Source: Rhea pennata (Eukaryota > Chordata > Aves > Rheiformes > Rheidae). From it: a DNA stretch of 64,000 nucleotides. Below, one piece after another: positions 23,701 to 34,235 of the stretch. The stretch is taken from positions 55,276,053 to 55,340,052 of the forward strand of contig NC_084702.1 of assembly GCF_028389875.1 (NCBI RefSeq). Direction: 5' to 3'. The stretch's first letter is position 1. Each line of letters opens with the position of its first letter. The position numbers were made by a program, and so were the translations under genes. Under the pieces are notes generated by a model. The model made no database searches and was not told the origin of the DNA. It saw only the letters and a list, made by a program, of their open reading frames with translations.

Positions 23701-25059
23701 GCCGAGATGAGAAACAAATTAGTCTCCTCCTTACCTTTGTGACAAGGTATTTCTTCTTCTAAAAATTTTCTCTGAGCAGTTACTTTGAGGCCTGTATTTC
23801 TTGGTGTTTTTTCCCATGTAGCCTCAAGAGATCATGGGTGGAACAATGGTACTCTTGAAATCTATATACATTTTGCTTTCTGATATCAGGGTCTAGGATT
23901 TCATTCAGAGTACTGAAATAATTTACATGTTAGCACAAAACACATTTGCTGATGAGAGCCATAAAGTGTATCTTGCCACTTTGCCTGATATTCTACCTCT
24001 AGTACTGCTATTTTCTTTGTCTTGATGAAATTCATGTCTACATGTATATGATGCTTTTGCTTGTCCTTCAGACCTTGCGGCCTTCTTCACAGAAGGAGGG
24101 TAAATACCACATGCAAGTTTTAGACTCACAGCTCTGAGAATCCTGCTTTGTGAGGCTTCTTTTTAAAAAAAAGTGCCTTATCTTTCTTGTCTGTGTATGA
24201 GAAAGCCACTTACAACTAGTTAGTGGAGGGCAGTTGGCAAAAATAGTAAAACTAGAATGTGTTCTAATTTTGCAGGCGTGTGATTGAGCCTAGATTTACT
24301 CCTGTACTGGTAACTGTTGCAGATATGATCACTGGTAAGTACAACAAAAAGATGATTCTCAAAGCCCTGAAGTTAAGCTTGGAAATAAGGTGTATGAAGT
24401 GCTATGTTTTCAAGAAATCACACTTGTATTGGGTTATTTTATAAGTACAAATTCAGTGGTGAAAGAACGATGCAGATAACTTGGACTACACTCAGTGTCT
24501 GAGTCTGACTTGTGATGACTGCAGAAAGCCCTTCATTAGCACTAACATCTTTGATACTTTGTATTTCTGTACTAACATAGTACAGATGATTTCAGTTTCT
24601 CCACTGAGGTAGTAGCAAGACTATTTGAGGTAGTAAAAATTTCTGCTTCTGTTAGTTTAACTTATTGTTACTGTGAGAATATACCAATAATTAATACTGG
24701 TTTTCGAACAATTAAAGTTGTCTTATTTGTCCACAGCATTTGATTATTGCCAGACTCCTTAAATGTATCTAACTAGCCACTGTCGTTTTCATATCTTCAT
24801 AGATATATGGATATTAAGTGACTGTTTCTTTGCAGACATTTATCAGCCTGTGGTTGGACAGTCAGCGCTTGTTGATAAACAGTTCTTGAGACTCCAGGAA
24901 GCCATAGGAAAAGAGATTGACTATCAAGAGGAACTACTAGAAGTTTTGGGAATGATGGATGCACTGTTTGCTACTTTGACTAAGAAAAAGGCTGCTTACC
25001 TAGAAGAGAACAAAAGTAATGGTATTACAAAGGCTCTCGAACAAGATATGAATAACTGA
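16458..25059 (+). CDS. UTP15: UTP15, U3 snoRNA-associated WD40 protein (12 coding exons, complete)
   Basis: The exons are 16458-16547, 17108-17200, 17311-17495, 18567-18745, 19530-19655, 20295-20430, 21647-21731, 22974-23123, 23298-23399, 23613-23746, 24276-24334 and 24836-25059. They sum to 1563 nt in one frame, 520 residues plus TGA, against 518 in human. About seven WD40 repeats span roughly residues 37-325; visible blades end in IRLFDI, NLWDI, VKVFDA, VKVWDV and VKIYST. A basic segment ([13 protein letters not shown], about 335) leads into the conserved C-terminal UTP15 domain, roughly residues 350-500. UTP15 belongs to the t-UTP/UtpA part of the small-subunit processome in the nucleolus, needed for pre-rRNA transcription and 18S processing. 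The start has the good context CTATGG at the 3' edge of the CpG island. The WD40 half is closely conserved with recalled human sequence, while the C-terminal half is clearly more divergent. Confidence 0.98.
17108..17200 (+). CDS. UTP15: UTP15 coding exon 2
   Basis: This exon encodes residues 31-61, [16 protein letters not shown] onward. The acceptor is TTTTAG, the donor is AGG/GTAAGT, and both ends are phase 0. The following intron is only 110 bases. Confidence 0.97.
17311..17495 (+). CDS. UTP15: UTP15 coding exon 3
   Basis: This exon encodes residues 62-122 plus two bases, including [12 protein letters not shown] and the blade [15 protein letters not shown]. The acceptor is TTGCTAG and the donor is ACTAA/GTAAGA. 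Confidence 0.97.
18567..18745 (+). CDS. UTP15: UTP15 coding exon 4
   Basis: This exon encodes residues 123-182, from KAVHVVGF to [14 protein letters not shown]. The acceptor is TTCCTAG and the donor is ACAG/GTTTGG, weaker than consensus. The frame stays open for another 60 codons into the intron. Confidence 0.96.
19530..19655 (+). CDS. UTP15: UTP15 coding exon 5
   Basis: This exon encodes [17 protein letters not shown] through [10 protein letters not shown]. The acceptor is GATTACAG and the donor is GCAG/GTACTT. Confidence 0.97.
20295..20430 (+). CDS. UTP15: UTP15 coding exon 6
   Basis: This exon encodes [20 protein letters not shown] through [12 protein letters not shown], plus two bases of the next Arg. 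The acceptor is CTCATAG and the donor is ACAG/GTTAGT. Confidence 0.97.
20696..20722. repeat. Poly-T tract (27 T) in UTP15 intron 6
   Basis: An uninterrupted T run lies in the intron between exons 6 and 7. No retrocopy sequence is recognisable next to it. Confidence 0.95.
21647..21731 (+). CDS. UTP15: UTP15 coding exon 7
   Basis: This exon encodes [18 protein letters not shown] and [10 protein letters not shown], ending TCG/GTAAGT in phase 0. The acceptor is TATATAG. Confidence 0.97.
22735..22823 (+). mobile_element. Decayed 3' end of a CR1 LINE
   Basis: Within UTP15 intron 7 the sequence runs from TTTGAGCAGGGAG through TAGACCATAGGAACTCCAGAGG to AAATTATTCTATGAT. This follows the recalled 3' end of bird CR1 elements (gagcaggg, tggactagatgacctccagagg, then ATTCTATGAT). 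It is truncated and diverged. Such tails are typical of sauropsid genomes. Confidence 0.7.
22974..23123 (+). CDS. UTP15: UTP15 coding exon 8
   Basis: This 50-codon exon encodes the last WD40 blade, [19 protein letters not shown], then the basic linker [20 protein letters not shown]. The acceptor is TTTTAG and the donor is CAG/GTACGG. Confidence 0.97.
23298..23399 (+). CDS. UTP15: UTP15 coding exon 9
   Basis: This 34-codon exon, [20 protein letters not shown] then [14 protein letters not shown], begins the C-terminal domain. The acceptor is AATTCTAG and the donor is GAG/GTAAGG. Confidence 0.96.
23613..23746 (+). CDS. UTP15: UTP15 coding exon 10
   Basis: This exon encodes [20 protein letters not shown] then [20 protein letters not shown] and TFVT, with the conserved ELNRRG and ALAGRDEK. 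The acceptor is TGTCCAG and the donor is ACAAG/GTATTT. Confidence 0.97.
24276..24334 (+). CDS. UTP15: UTP15 coding exon 11
   Basis: This small exon of 59 nt encodes [20 protein letters not shown]. The acceptor is TTTTGCAG and the donor is ACTG/GTAAGT. Confidence 0.95.
24836..25059 (+). CDS. UTP15: UTP15 coding exon 12 (last)
   Basis: This exon encodes [20 protein letters not shown] through [20 protein letters not shown] and ends [11 protein letters not shown]. The acceptor is TCTTTGCAG. Confidence 0.97.
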
Positions 25060-25484
25060 CTGGCAACCATCACAACGAACTGTCACAAAAACTGCGTAGA
25101 CTTGAAATAATGACCTGATTTCCTGGTAACTTTTTATAATAGCAGCTTTCAAAATGCCCCCTCTCTGCACAAGTTCTCTTGCAGAGTGTGTTTTTTGAAG
25201 AAGCTGAATTATTGAAGACAGAGGAAAAAGGGACTCTTTCAAGATTTTTCCATGTAATATTTTTTTGAGTAACTGAATTTTAAAGTTTTATTCCAAAGCT
25301 ATTTAACTTTTAAAGTATTTTGTGCATCCAGTACAAAGTCATTATTTGATTTAGAGAAACAGTCAACAACTTCCACTTTTTACTCATCAAAAAATAATTG
25401 AGGTTTGTCTAATTTTAATGTGTATTCAGCCTTATATAAGAATTGGTTAATATCCAATCTCAGGTACTTGGACACAGGAATAAA
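25060..25484 (+). terminator. UTP15: UTP15 3' UTR with first AATAAA (25479-25484)
   Basis: The first AATAAA after the stop is at 25479-25484, followed by a GT/T-rich stretch that could serve as the downstream element. A second AATAAA is at 25783-25788, and a further one at 28919-28924 is followed by GT-rich sequence. Longer 3' UTR forms are therefore possible. Confidence 0.5.
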
Positions 25485-25489
25485 ACCAA

Positions 25490-28400
25490 GTGTAAGTTTG
25501 ATATAACATGACTGCATTGTGTTTTCTCTCTTCGCTTAGTCTCCACTTTAGACTTCCATGAAGTCACAGGAAACAAGATAATGTAGGAAAATCAGTGTAC
25601 GTTTCTTTTTCTTCTTTTTTTTTTTTTAAGATTAGTGGAAGAAATATGCTTATGTTTTTGAAAACTTACGAGTCTCATTTTTTTTTAGGAGTGCATATAC
25701 CTTGATATGAATTTAATTCTCAAGAAAATAGATAATTATTTAAGGGAAATGGGAAATTTATTCAAATTAAATTCACTTAGTGAATAAACTCTACATCAAT
25801 GAGGAAATTTGCAGTTAAGTAGAATTTCTTTTTTTGCATTTTTGTGGAATCCTGTCACTTTTGTCGTACAGTAAATGTAGTACAAGCCTGCCTTGTTATC
25901 AGCTATGTAGTAGAGTGCTGGAGTAATTGTGTACTTCAGGCAACACTGAAGGAAGATAGTACACTTTGGAAAGATGTGTTGGGTGGCTGTGGGTGTACCC
26001 ATGTGGGAAGACAGTAAGGTAAAACTTTGTTGTTAACCTGTTTATGTTTTGTGTTTTCCCTAGGATTGAAATATTGTTGAGGTATAATACGATCTTCCCA
26101 CAAAAGGAACTTACTCAGGTGTGACAGTGAAAGATGGTAGAAATAACCTGAAAAGTTCTTGCAAGTTTTGCCAAATTCTTAACCATCTTTGATTAAAAAC
26201 TGTGGAGCAGTGTCTGGTCAGCTCTTAAATTATTTCGTAAGCAATATACCTTCCTGGCTACTGGGTTTTGTGAGTTATATTTTGAAGTCTTAGGGCAAGT
26301 GTAGATAAATAGTAAGGAGCATGTTCATAAGAAATTACTTTCCTCAGTGCTCATGCTGTTGTTATTTTTAATGTATTTCTGATGCCTTTTAGCAAATCAG
26401 CATGTTACTTTTAACTATGTTACTTAATCAGGCAAAATCTCTTAGAAAACTTTAATTTTAAGCTTAGGGGGTGGATTGTGTTATCTTGCTGGATTCCCTG
26501 TATTCCATGATCCTTCAGTACTACTTGTAGCTGAAGGGGGATATTTATGTTGGCGGCCTGGTGTTCTACTGCCTGAGGACCATTCATCTTGACATCAAAT
26601 ATATGAATATCATCAGTTAAAATTCAGACTATCTTCAGATAGTCTCATAGTATATATCCATTCTAGTGCCTTGGAGTTTGATGTGTTGCTAGTAGAGTCA
26701 CAGAAAGAAATTAAGTTAAAAGAGCAATTAGTTTATGATCTTATAGTAGCTTAATTTATTACAACGTTTATTACAACATTTCCCATTCATTTTATTCGGC
26801 AAACTGAATTTGTCAAGGTAAACTGGCAGCAGGTGTGATTTGTCATCTATGCAAATGGAAATTTGGGTTAAAAAAAAGATGGAAAAACAAATGCTATGTA
26901 AGACCTCAGGTACTGAGAAGACTACTAAAATAATATTTTGGAAGCTCTGATCCATCTACCCCTACTAACTTTCTGGTACTTTAGTGAAAGAAGCCAGATG
27001 TATCATGAGTCCTACCAGATTTACTGTCTCTGTGTTGAATGCTAGTGTTTGTTCAAGTGACACCTAGTCTGTTTGTCAACTTGTCTATTGTGTTGCTGCT
27101 CTTGTCTGTTATGGAAATTATTGTTGATACCCCCCCCCCCTTCCCCCCCAGTTTAGTAAATTTTTTTTTTTAATACTTAGATATCTAAGGTTTTGTTATT
27201 ACAAATGAGGCTCATATTATGTTCTGATTTTATTTAACTATATATAATTTATTAAAAAAACTTCAAAATTCAGGATTGTACAGACTGCTATTGAATAAGA
27301 CAGTGAAAAACAAAGTTTTTGTAAATAGCTTAATTTGCAGTTATTTCTGTGTGTGGTTAAATGTTTATAATGCATTAATGCAATGCCAGCCATGCATATT
27401 TTTTTGTTGTTTTACAGGTAAGCTAAAGTTCTTGGAATTTAATCATATTTCCAGAAGTATGTTATCTTGTGCCCTGGAATCTAATATTTGTAAGACACTA
27501 GGAATGGGGTGAATTATAGTAGTTGTTCGTTGGATTGGAAAGGGGAGGTAGTGTTTGGTTTCCCGAGGACACGGAATTCTACTTTTCACCAAAAGCATGA
27601 ACTTCTTGCACGTAGCATCTTCCTTGACTTATGGATTATTTTAGAATTTGAGAATTACCAAATTGGTTTGGCTTTGAAATATTATTAATATATTTTTTCC
27701 CAGAGCTGCAAATTTTAGATGAAATGCACTTTAACTTTTTTGAAATTCTTTTCATAAGAAGCATTTTATAGCTATTTATTTATGAGGAAAAAAGATCTCC
27801 TCTTCCTTCTATTTCAGAATATTGTTATGCCTCTGAAGCACTGTTAGCATGCAGGATTCTGCAGCCTAATGCAACCAGAAATAGACTGTTTCTAAAAGAA
27901 AAGTAAATTTAACCTTCTCTGTCCTGTTCTTCAGCCACTCGAATTAGATGGGAGGAAGAGAGAGGAACTGTTGTTTTGGTAAAAACTTCAAGTGAGCATT
28001 TCTTAGGAAAGATGCTGATCTCTTTTCCTTCGATTTCTTTTGATAATGACTTCTGATAATGAGCAAAACTTGTATCGCTAACGTACTTAACTCAAAATTC
28101 ACAAGGATTCATACCTTCGTATTTCAACAGATGGGCTTTGATGACCATGCCACTAGAATTTCCTAAATAATATCAGCTGAGTTGTTCAAAGCTGACCAGC
28201 TAATCATGAGAAAGCAGAAAATACCAAAAATGTATATGTTGTAACATTATGACTTAATAATATAAAAGGTTTCAAAAATAAGTGACAACTGAAATGAATG
28301 TTAAAAAAAATCTCATAAAAGAAAGCATTTTGAGTGGGACTGCTTGCTTTGTGTGTGTGCGTGCATGCACTCACGTGCTTTGTATTTGGGCTATGTTAAT

Positions 28401-31400
28401 TGATGTTATCCCTATGGCCTTGCTATGGTTTGCTTTGCTATCATGCAGTATAGACATTTCCATCAAAAAAATGGAACACTTTTATGGTTGTTTACTGTTC
28501 AAGTGGTGTGGGACTGTAATTAGCATCTTAGAACTGAGTGTCATTTTAAACAAGTCATTTAGGTCTGTAGTATATAAGTGAGACTGCTGTGTGCTGGCAG
28601 TATTGTGAGAATCTAGGCTGTAAACTGTGGTAGCTCTCTAGTGTCTTTACGAGCCATGTGCACAGATGTGGTAGTATTATATTTGGTAAAATCATCTCTA
28701 CTTGTTCCCATAGGAAGGATCTTCAGAACTCAATTTTTGTGTGCCTTTTAAAGCAAGAACCACTGAAGTACTTTACTTGTGCTGGAGGACAGCCATTTAA
28801 AACATTGTTTGAAATAATTGCAAATTTTAATAATAATTTAAATAATTGGTCTTGGCTATAAAGAACTTAAAAATTTAAATACTACATTTCTTTTGTACCA
28901 AACTGCTGATGCAGTTTTAATAAAGTAGTTTTGAGAAGCTGGGTACTCCTTTTGCACTCTTCAGTTTGGATGCAGATTATATTATCTGAACATTTTTGTA
29001 ACTGAATGTCATAAAGTACATTTGCGTGCTGTAAAGTAATACAGGACTATTAAGTTACCATTTGCTATGTTATTTCACAGCTCTGTGCTTGTTTCCCCTT
29101 TTATAAAAAACCAGATCTTTGCCATACTGATACAATGAATTTTGACACTTAGATGCAGAAAGATTAAAGGGATGGAGAATGTAGGGTGCTTGTTGTTTTG
29201 TTTAGCATTAGTAGCTTCACCTGATTTTTGATAAGCCATTAAGAATTTTCGTGATGAAGTCACAGATGACAACTCTTTCACGGCTTTTTTTTTTTTTTTT
29301 TTTAGATAATGCACTTTTAATTAGATAATCGTGTATTTTCACTTCCTTAGGCGATTTAAAGGTTAGCTTTTGATGAATGAGGACATTATTTACTGCAAAT
29401 GGAAATTTTCAGTGACCACATGAGAATGGACATTTAACTGAAGCTTACAGCATCAACTGAAACTTCTGGGTGCCAATAGCATATAAAATAAGTTACTCTG
29501 GTTAATTTTTTAAAGTTTACTTAATACAGTAAATACTGTTTTAAAATAAACTTGCCTTGCCAAATAAGATAAAAACAGGATGTTTGGATGCAACAGTTTG
29601 TACTCATTTTTTTTACTGCAGGGAATATTTATGTTTCTAAGTGTTTTTGGCATTGTGCAGAACTAACCTGTATACTGTCCTCTTCTGCAGGTGGAAGGGG
29701 TGATACTCAAAAGCATATTATATGTGAGGATCCATTGGTAATGGTGGTTCCACAAAAGGTATTATACGAAGCACAAAGAATTTGACACAGAAAACAGCAA
29801 AATATGAAGAAGGGTAAAGCTGTGGGAATGTAATAATTGGAATTCTGAAGTGGCTAATCAAGCAATTTGCTTAATTTGGTAGAAAGTAATAGGAGATGAA
29901 TGGATATAAACAAAGATGGAAATATTCTTACTCTGTCTGTATCAAGATGCAAAACCTCTTGGCTGAATTCCTGCATGATTTAGTACCTAAGCTTTTACAA
30001 GAAACTTGTTTTAATTCTGTTACTATTTCAAGGTATATACTTATTCCAGAAGAGAATCTACTGCTTAGTGTTTGACGACTATTGAATGAAATATGTTACT
30101 ATTTACAGAGTTATCTAGTTACTAGTTAGTCACCTTTATTCAATCATTGAATTATTCTGGAGTTGAGAGAAGTCAAATCTGTTCATATAGTTGCAACAGT
30201 AAATGGAGAAATTACACATCTCGAATCTGAAGTTTTGATGCAGAACTTTTCCTGAGTTCCCTGATTGTTTGAGTTTTTGCCAAAGATCTTTTGGTTTAGG
30301 TTTGAAATCTCATGAGTTCACTGACAGTGTAGAAGCCTGGGCTTGTGTTAAGAGGAAAAAAATCAAATGCATTAAAGCAGGCTCAAGACATCCCTTAAAA
30401 AAATAAAAAACAAAACTTGCCATTTCATAGATTCTAAAATCTCTTCTGATCCTGCTCAGAAGCATCAGAAGCCCATATGGATGGGGAATTTGCCACTGCT
30501 TTTGCCACCAATAACAATCTTCACAATCTGACATGTCTCTTCATTTAAAAACAAACAGAACCTTTTAATGGCTCCAACACTGCTTGTGCAACATAGGCTG
30601 AGCTGCCGCTGGCAAATCTTGCCAAATACTTGGTTTTGGTCTGCATATGTGCTTGAGCTCAGAGTTTGTGAGAGGGTGACCGTTGCAGTACTGAGCTGAG
30701 ACATTTTTACATTGTCCCAGATAATCATAGGCTACCTTTCAGTGGTACTGTATGGTTGGATACTGTGACACACTATACTGAAATACTGCACAATAAAGAA
30801 GTGAGACTTTTTAGGAAAAGCATCAAATTTTTTTTATAGGATACTGTAAGCTCACTGTAAGTTTTGTAGCACCAGAGAAAATTTTCAGGGAAGATCACAC
30901 AAATTTTGCAGCTGAAAAACAGGAAAAGACAGCCACTGTTCTTAAGTAAGCCATAGCTTCAAAATGCTTATATTGAGAATAATAGATAATAATGACCTCT
31001 TGTTTCCACATTTATCATTCAAGCGAAAACCATATAGCACAATATGAAAAAACTGAGTAAACATTAACGACATATGATTCTGAAGCAGTTGTTCTGCCAG
31101 TGCTAGGATGCTCTACATTATCTAAGGCAGTCTCTAAAGCATATGTGCTGCAATACTTGAATGTGCTCTAGCAAAAGTTCTGTATACTGCATATTTCGTC
31201 CCAGTATGTAATACACATACATAATGCTTGTTTTTAGTTCCAGGGAAAATCCTCTAAAGGATTTCCATCATGAAGTCTAAGCCAGTATCTTAATACTATT
31301 AATTTGTGGAATTACGTAAATTAAATTACAACTCTTTAACTACTACTTTTCGTAACTTTTCGCAGTACAGAAAATTTGGAATTGAATTCATGAGGATCTA

Positions 31401-32900
31401 CAACTGCTGCAGATACATTTGTGCTTGTCTTACATAGTTGAGTAACATGCAGTTGGATATCTTGCAGGTAAGATGTGGCTATATTCAGTGGCAAGCGAAG
31501 CAATCCTTAGTATGCTTTCAATGAAGTGTGCTGGGATTAGATGTAGAGGAAAGATGCTATAAATTAGTAGTGTTTTTGTTGTAACCCATCACTAACCTGG
31601 CTGAGCCTTCTCCTTATAAATACAACTTTCCAAAGTCACGTCCTGATCATGTGGTAGCCAATGGGTGTTTTACCTCTGAGACTTCATGGAGTTGTAGACG
31701 GAGTCCTAGGAAAGACTCTGCTCTCTTGTACTTGGAACAGATGTTTGCTGAGATGATAAACTACACAGAGCAAGCGAATGAAAGGCCTCAAATTTTGAAG
31801 ATAGACACACACCCTGTAAAGCCATGAGGCCCTTTAATTAAATGAGAAGGCGGGGTTTATTGGTTTCTTTACCTCTGCTGCAAGGAGGTTCCTTCACGAT
31901 CTGTGCTCTGTTGCAGAAGTCTAATATATTTATTTTTTAAAAAGGCTGGTGAAACTCTTATGCATTCAAATGTGTGGAGGTAACTGAATTACATGGCTGT
32001 AATTACCTTAAGAGCATCTGGTAAAAAGACCAATCACTATGAAATTTAACTATGAAGTTTGAGCTTAGTTGTGATTTTGTGCTCTTAACTTGGAGCTTTC
32101 AATGTATTTACAGCTTGGATACAACTTTTCTATTAATTTGAAAAGCAACATGTGCACCTTCTAATATCTGATATAAGGAAATGTTGACCTGAATTCATTG
32201 GCTATTATGTCTGTTTTTCTTTTACACTGTCAGCACAGAATACCAACACTTAATACATCCACTGTTTTGTCATATGTGGTTGACAGTTTAAAAGGCAAAC
32301 AAAAATCCTAAAATTAATGGAAATCTCAGTCTGAGAGAGACTCCAAAGGGGTCATTTGCTTCATTCTCTGCACTGAAGTAGGGAGTAAGTCTGCATAACT
32401 AATCTCGCACTGTCTTTTAAACCTCTAAGAAGGAACACTTCTTGATCTCTGTGTACCTAGTGCGTCTTAGGGAAGAAATGATCTTTTACTGTTGCTTTTT
32501 CCTAATACCTAACCTAATCTTTGAAATGTCAGCTGATTTTTTTTTTTTTTTTTTTTTTTTTGTCTTGTGTTTGGAGAACAGTGGATCACTACTGTGTTTG
32601 CTGGGTTTGTAGTTGTTGGGTTTTCTTTGTTTGCTTTTAATAGTGCTCACGTTGCTGCACTTGAGCAATGTGAGGGAAGAGTTCAGAAGTATCCACAAGT
32701 ATCCTAGTGGGCGAGATGGAAAAGAGGTATGGCAACAGAGCATGCTTTCGTCTCAGAAGACACTTTCTAAAGACTTGGTTAATGTTCTAACGGTTGGCTT
32801 AGCTCATTTTAAAGTGGTGGCATTGCTCAATAGATCAATAATTAGAACCTAGCTGGGCTCTAATTCTGGACCGAGCGGCCCCAGCTCCCTCATGTTTCCT
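25490..32900. other. UTP15-ARHGEF28 intergenic region
   Basis: About 7.4 kb of AT-rich DNA with scattered stop codons in all frames. It holds T runs at 29285-29303 and 32537-32561 and a C-rich tract near 27130. I see no exon or RNA gene that I can support. Part of the left end may be extended UTP15 3' UTR. Confidence 0.6.
32537..32561. repeat. Poly-T tract (25 T)
   Basis: An uninterrupted T run about 400 bases upstream of the ARHGEF28 CpG island. Confidence 0.95.
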
Positions 32901-32929
32901 CTTTGCTTTCCCGTTCCCCAGTCCGTTCG

Positions 32930-33710
32930 GGATACCGAGGAAGCCGCAGCCCTGCGCACCGTTGCAGCCGGTGCATCACCAGCGCTGAATCACGCGTGCA
33001 GTAACCGCCTCTCGAGTCTTGCTGACGGCAGGCGAAGCTCCTCATCCTCGCAGCGCTGCGCTGAAGTGCCGCGACGAGACCGGGCGGGCGCGCAGGGGGC
33101 GGCGGCGGCGGCTGCAGCCGCGCGGCGGCCGGGAGAGGGCAGCGCGCTCCGCCGCAAGGCGCCGCGGGCCGCGCCGGGGCGCCGCTCCCGTCCCGCTCGC
33201 GGGGCCCCGCAGCGCCGGCGCGGCCGCGTGGGCGGCCCGGTGCGGGCTCCTTCCCGCCCCCCTGCCCCGGGGCCGAGCAGCGCGGCCCTGCCTCGTCCCC
33301 GCGGGCTGCCGGCGCCGGGCGCCCGCTCCCGCCCCCCGCCGCGGGCTCCCGCGGGCGCGGCCCCGGCGGCAGCGGTGGCGGCAGCGGCGGCGGCAGCGCC
33401 GCGCTCCTCCCCCGGCGGCGGCGGCGCGGGCGGCCCCGGCGGCGGCGCGGGCCCGGTAACGCGGCGCTGCCCCCGGCGGCGCGGGCACCTGCTGCCGCGC
33501 AGCCCCTGGCGCCGGAGCCCGCGGCGCGGTAGGTGCGGGCGGGGGCGGGCGCAGCCCTGGCCCCCGCCGGGACGGTGCGCGCGTGGGTGCCACGGGCGGG
33601 CCCGGCCGCGCCGCGCCGCGCCGCGCCGCGGGGGAGCGCTTCGCGTGGGCGCGCTTCGCGTGGGCTTCAACCTGCGTTAGCTCCCGAACGCCCGAAAGCG
33701 AGCGGGGAGA
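32930..33710 (+). promoter_or_regulatory. ARHGEF28: CpG island, probable ARHGEF28 promoter and first exon
   Basis: An abrupt block of very high GC and CpG content lies 8 kb upstream of the first ARHGEF28 coding exon, on the correct side for its promoter. It carries GGC/GCC runs and (CCGCG)n near 33608-33630. Open frames of 146-262 codons on both strands are expected from the lack of AT-rich stops and show only Ala/Arg/Pro/Gly, so I do not call them genes. Confidence 0.7.
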
Positions 33711-33786
33711 GGGATTTTATGGCTGTGCATTTTTTTTTTTTTTTTTTTTAGTTTCTTGTTTTCCTTGAAGAGCCACTGTTTTCTGT

Positions 33787-33803
33787 CCCCCCCCCCCCCC
33801 CCC
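33787..33803. repeat. Poly-C tract (17 C)
   Basis: A run of C lies just downstream of the CpG island and is followed by GCCCCCG. Confidence 0.95.
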
Positions 33804-34204
33804 GCCCCCGTAGGTCTTGTACCTAGGTGGGTATGGTTGTATTTTTAATCATAATCATAAAAATGCTGGTATTTCTGAGCTGTAGTAAGTAGTGTTTTAA
33901 CTGTTCCAACTGAGAATAATACGAAAGAAAGCTTTCCTAAATGTAAAATTCTGAAAAACAAAATTTAGAAATACCTCTTCATAGTGATTTGTTGTATTAA
34001 CTTTAGTATGGGCAATTTAGAATTACGTAAGCTTTCAGCCTGAACATTGACTTTGTTTTAAAAAAGGAAAAGTTTGTAAAAAGCTTCATGTTTTTTATTG
34101 ACTTATTCCTACTTCTGTTTTTGGTATTATATAAAAACACAGGTGGTTCTTCTTGTAAGTTGTTATGAAAATGCATGAACATGTTAAGAAGCCTAATGGA
34201 TGAC

Positions 34205-34231
<27 letters not shown>
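34205..34231. repeat. Poly-T tract (27 T)
   Basis: An uninterrupted T run in the probable first intron of ARHGEF28. Confidence 0.95.

Positions 34232-34235
<4 letters not shown>

Noticed and set aside
32892-33680. Open frames of 146-262 codons on both strands in the ARHGEF28 CpG island
   Set aside because: The translations are almost only Ala, Arg, Pro and Gly, and several frames on both strands are open at once. This is expected from extreme GC content without stop-rich AT.
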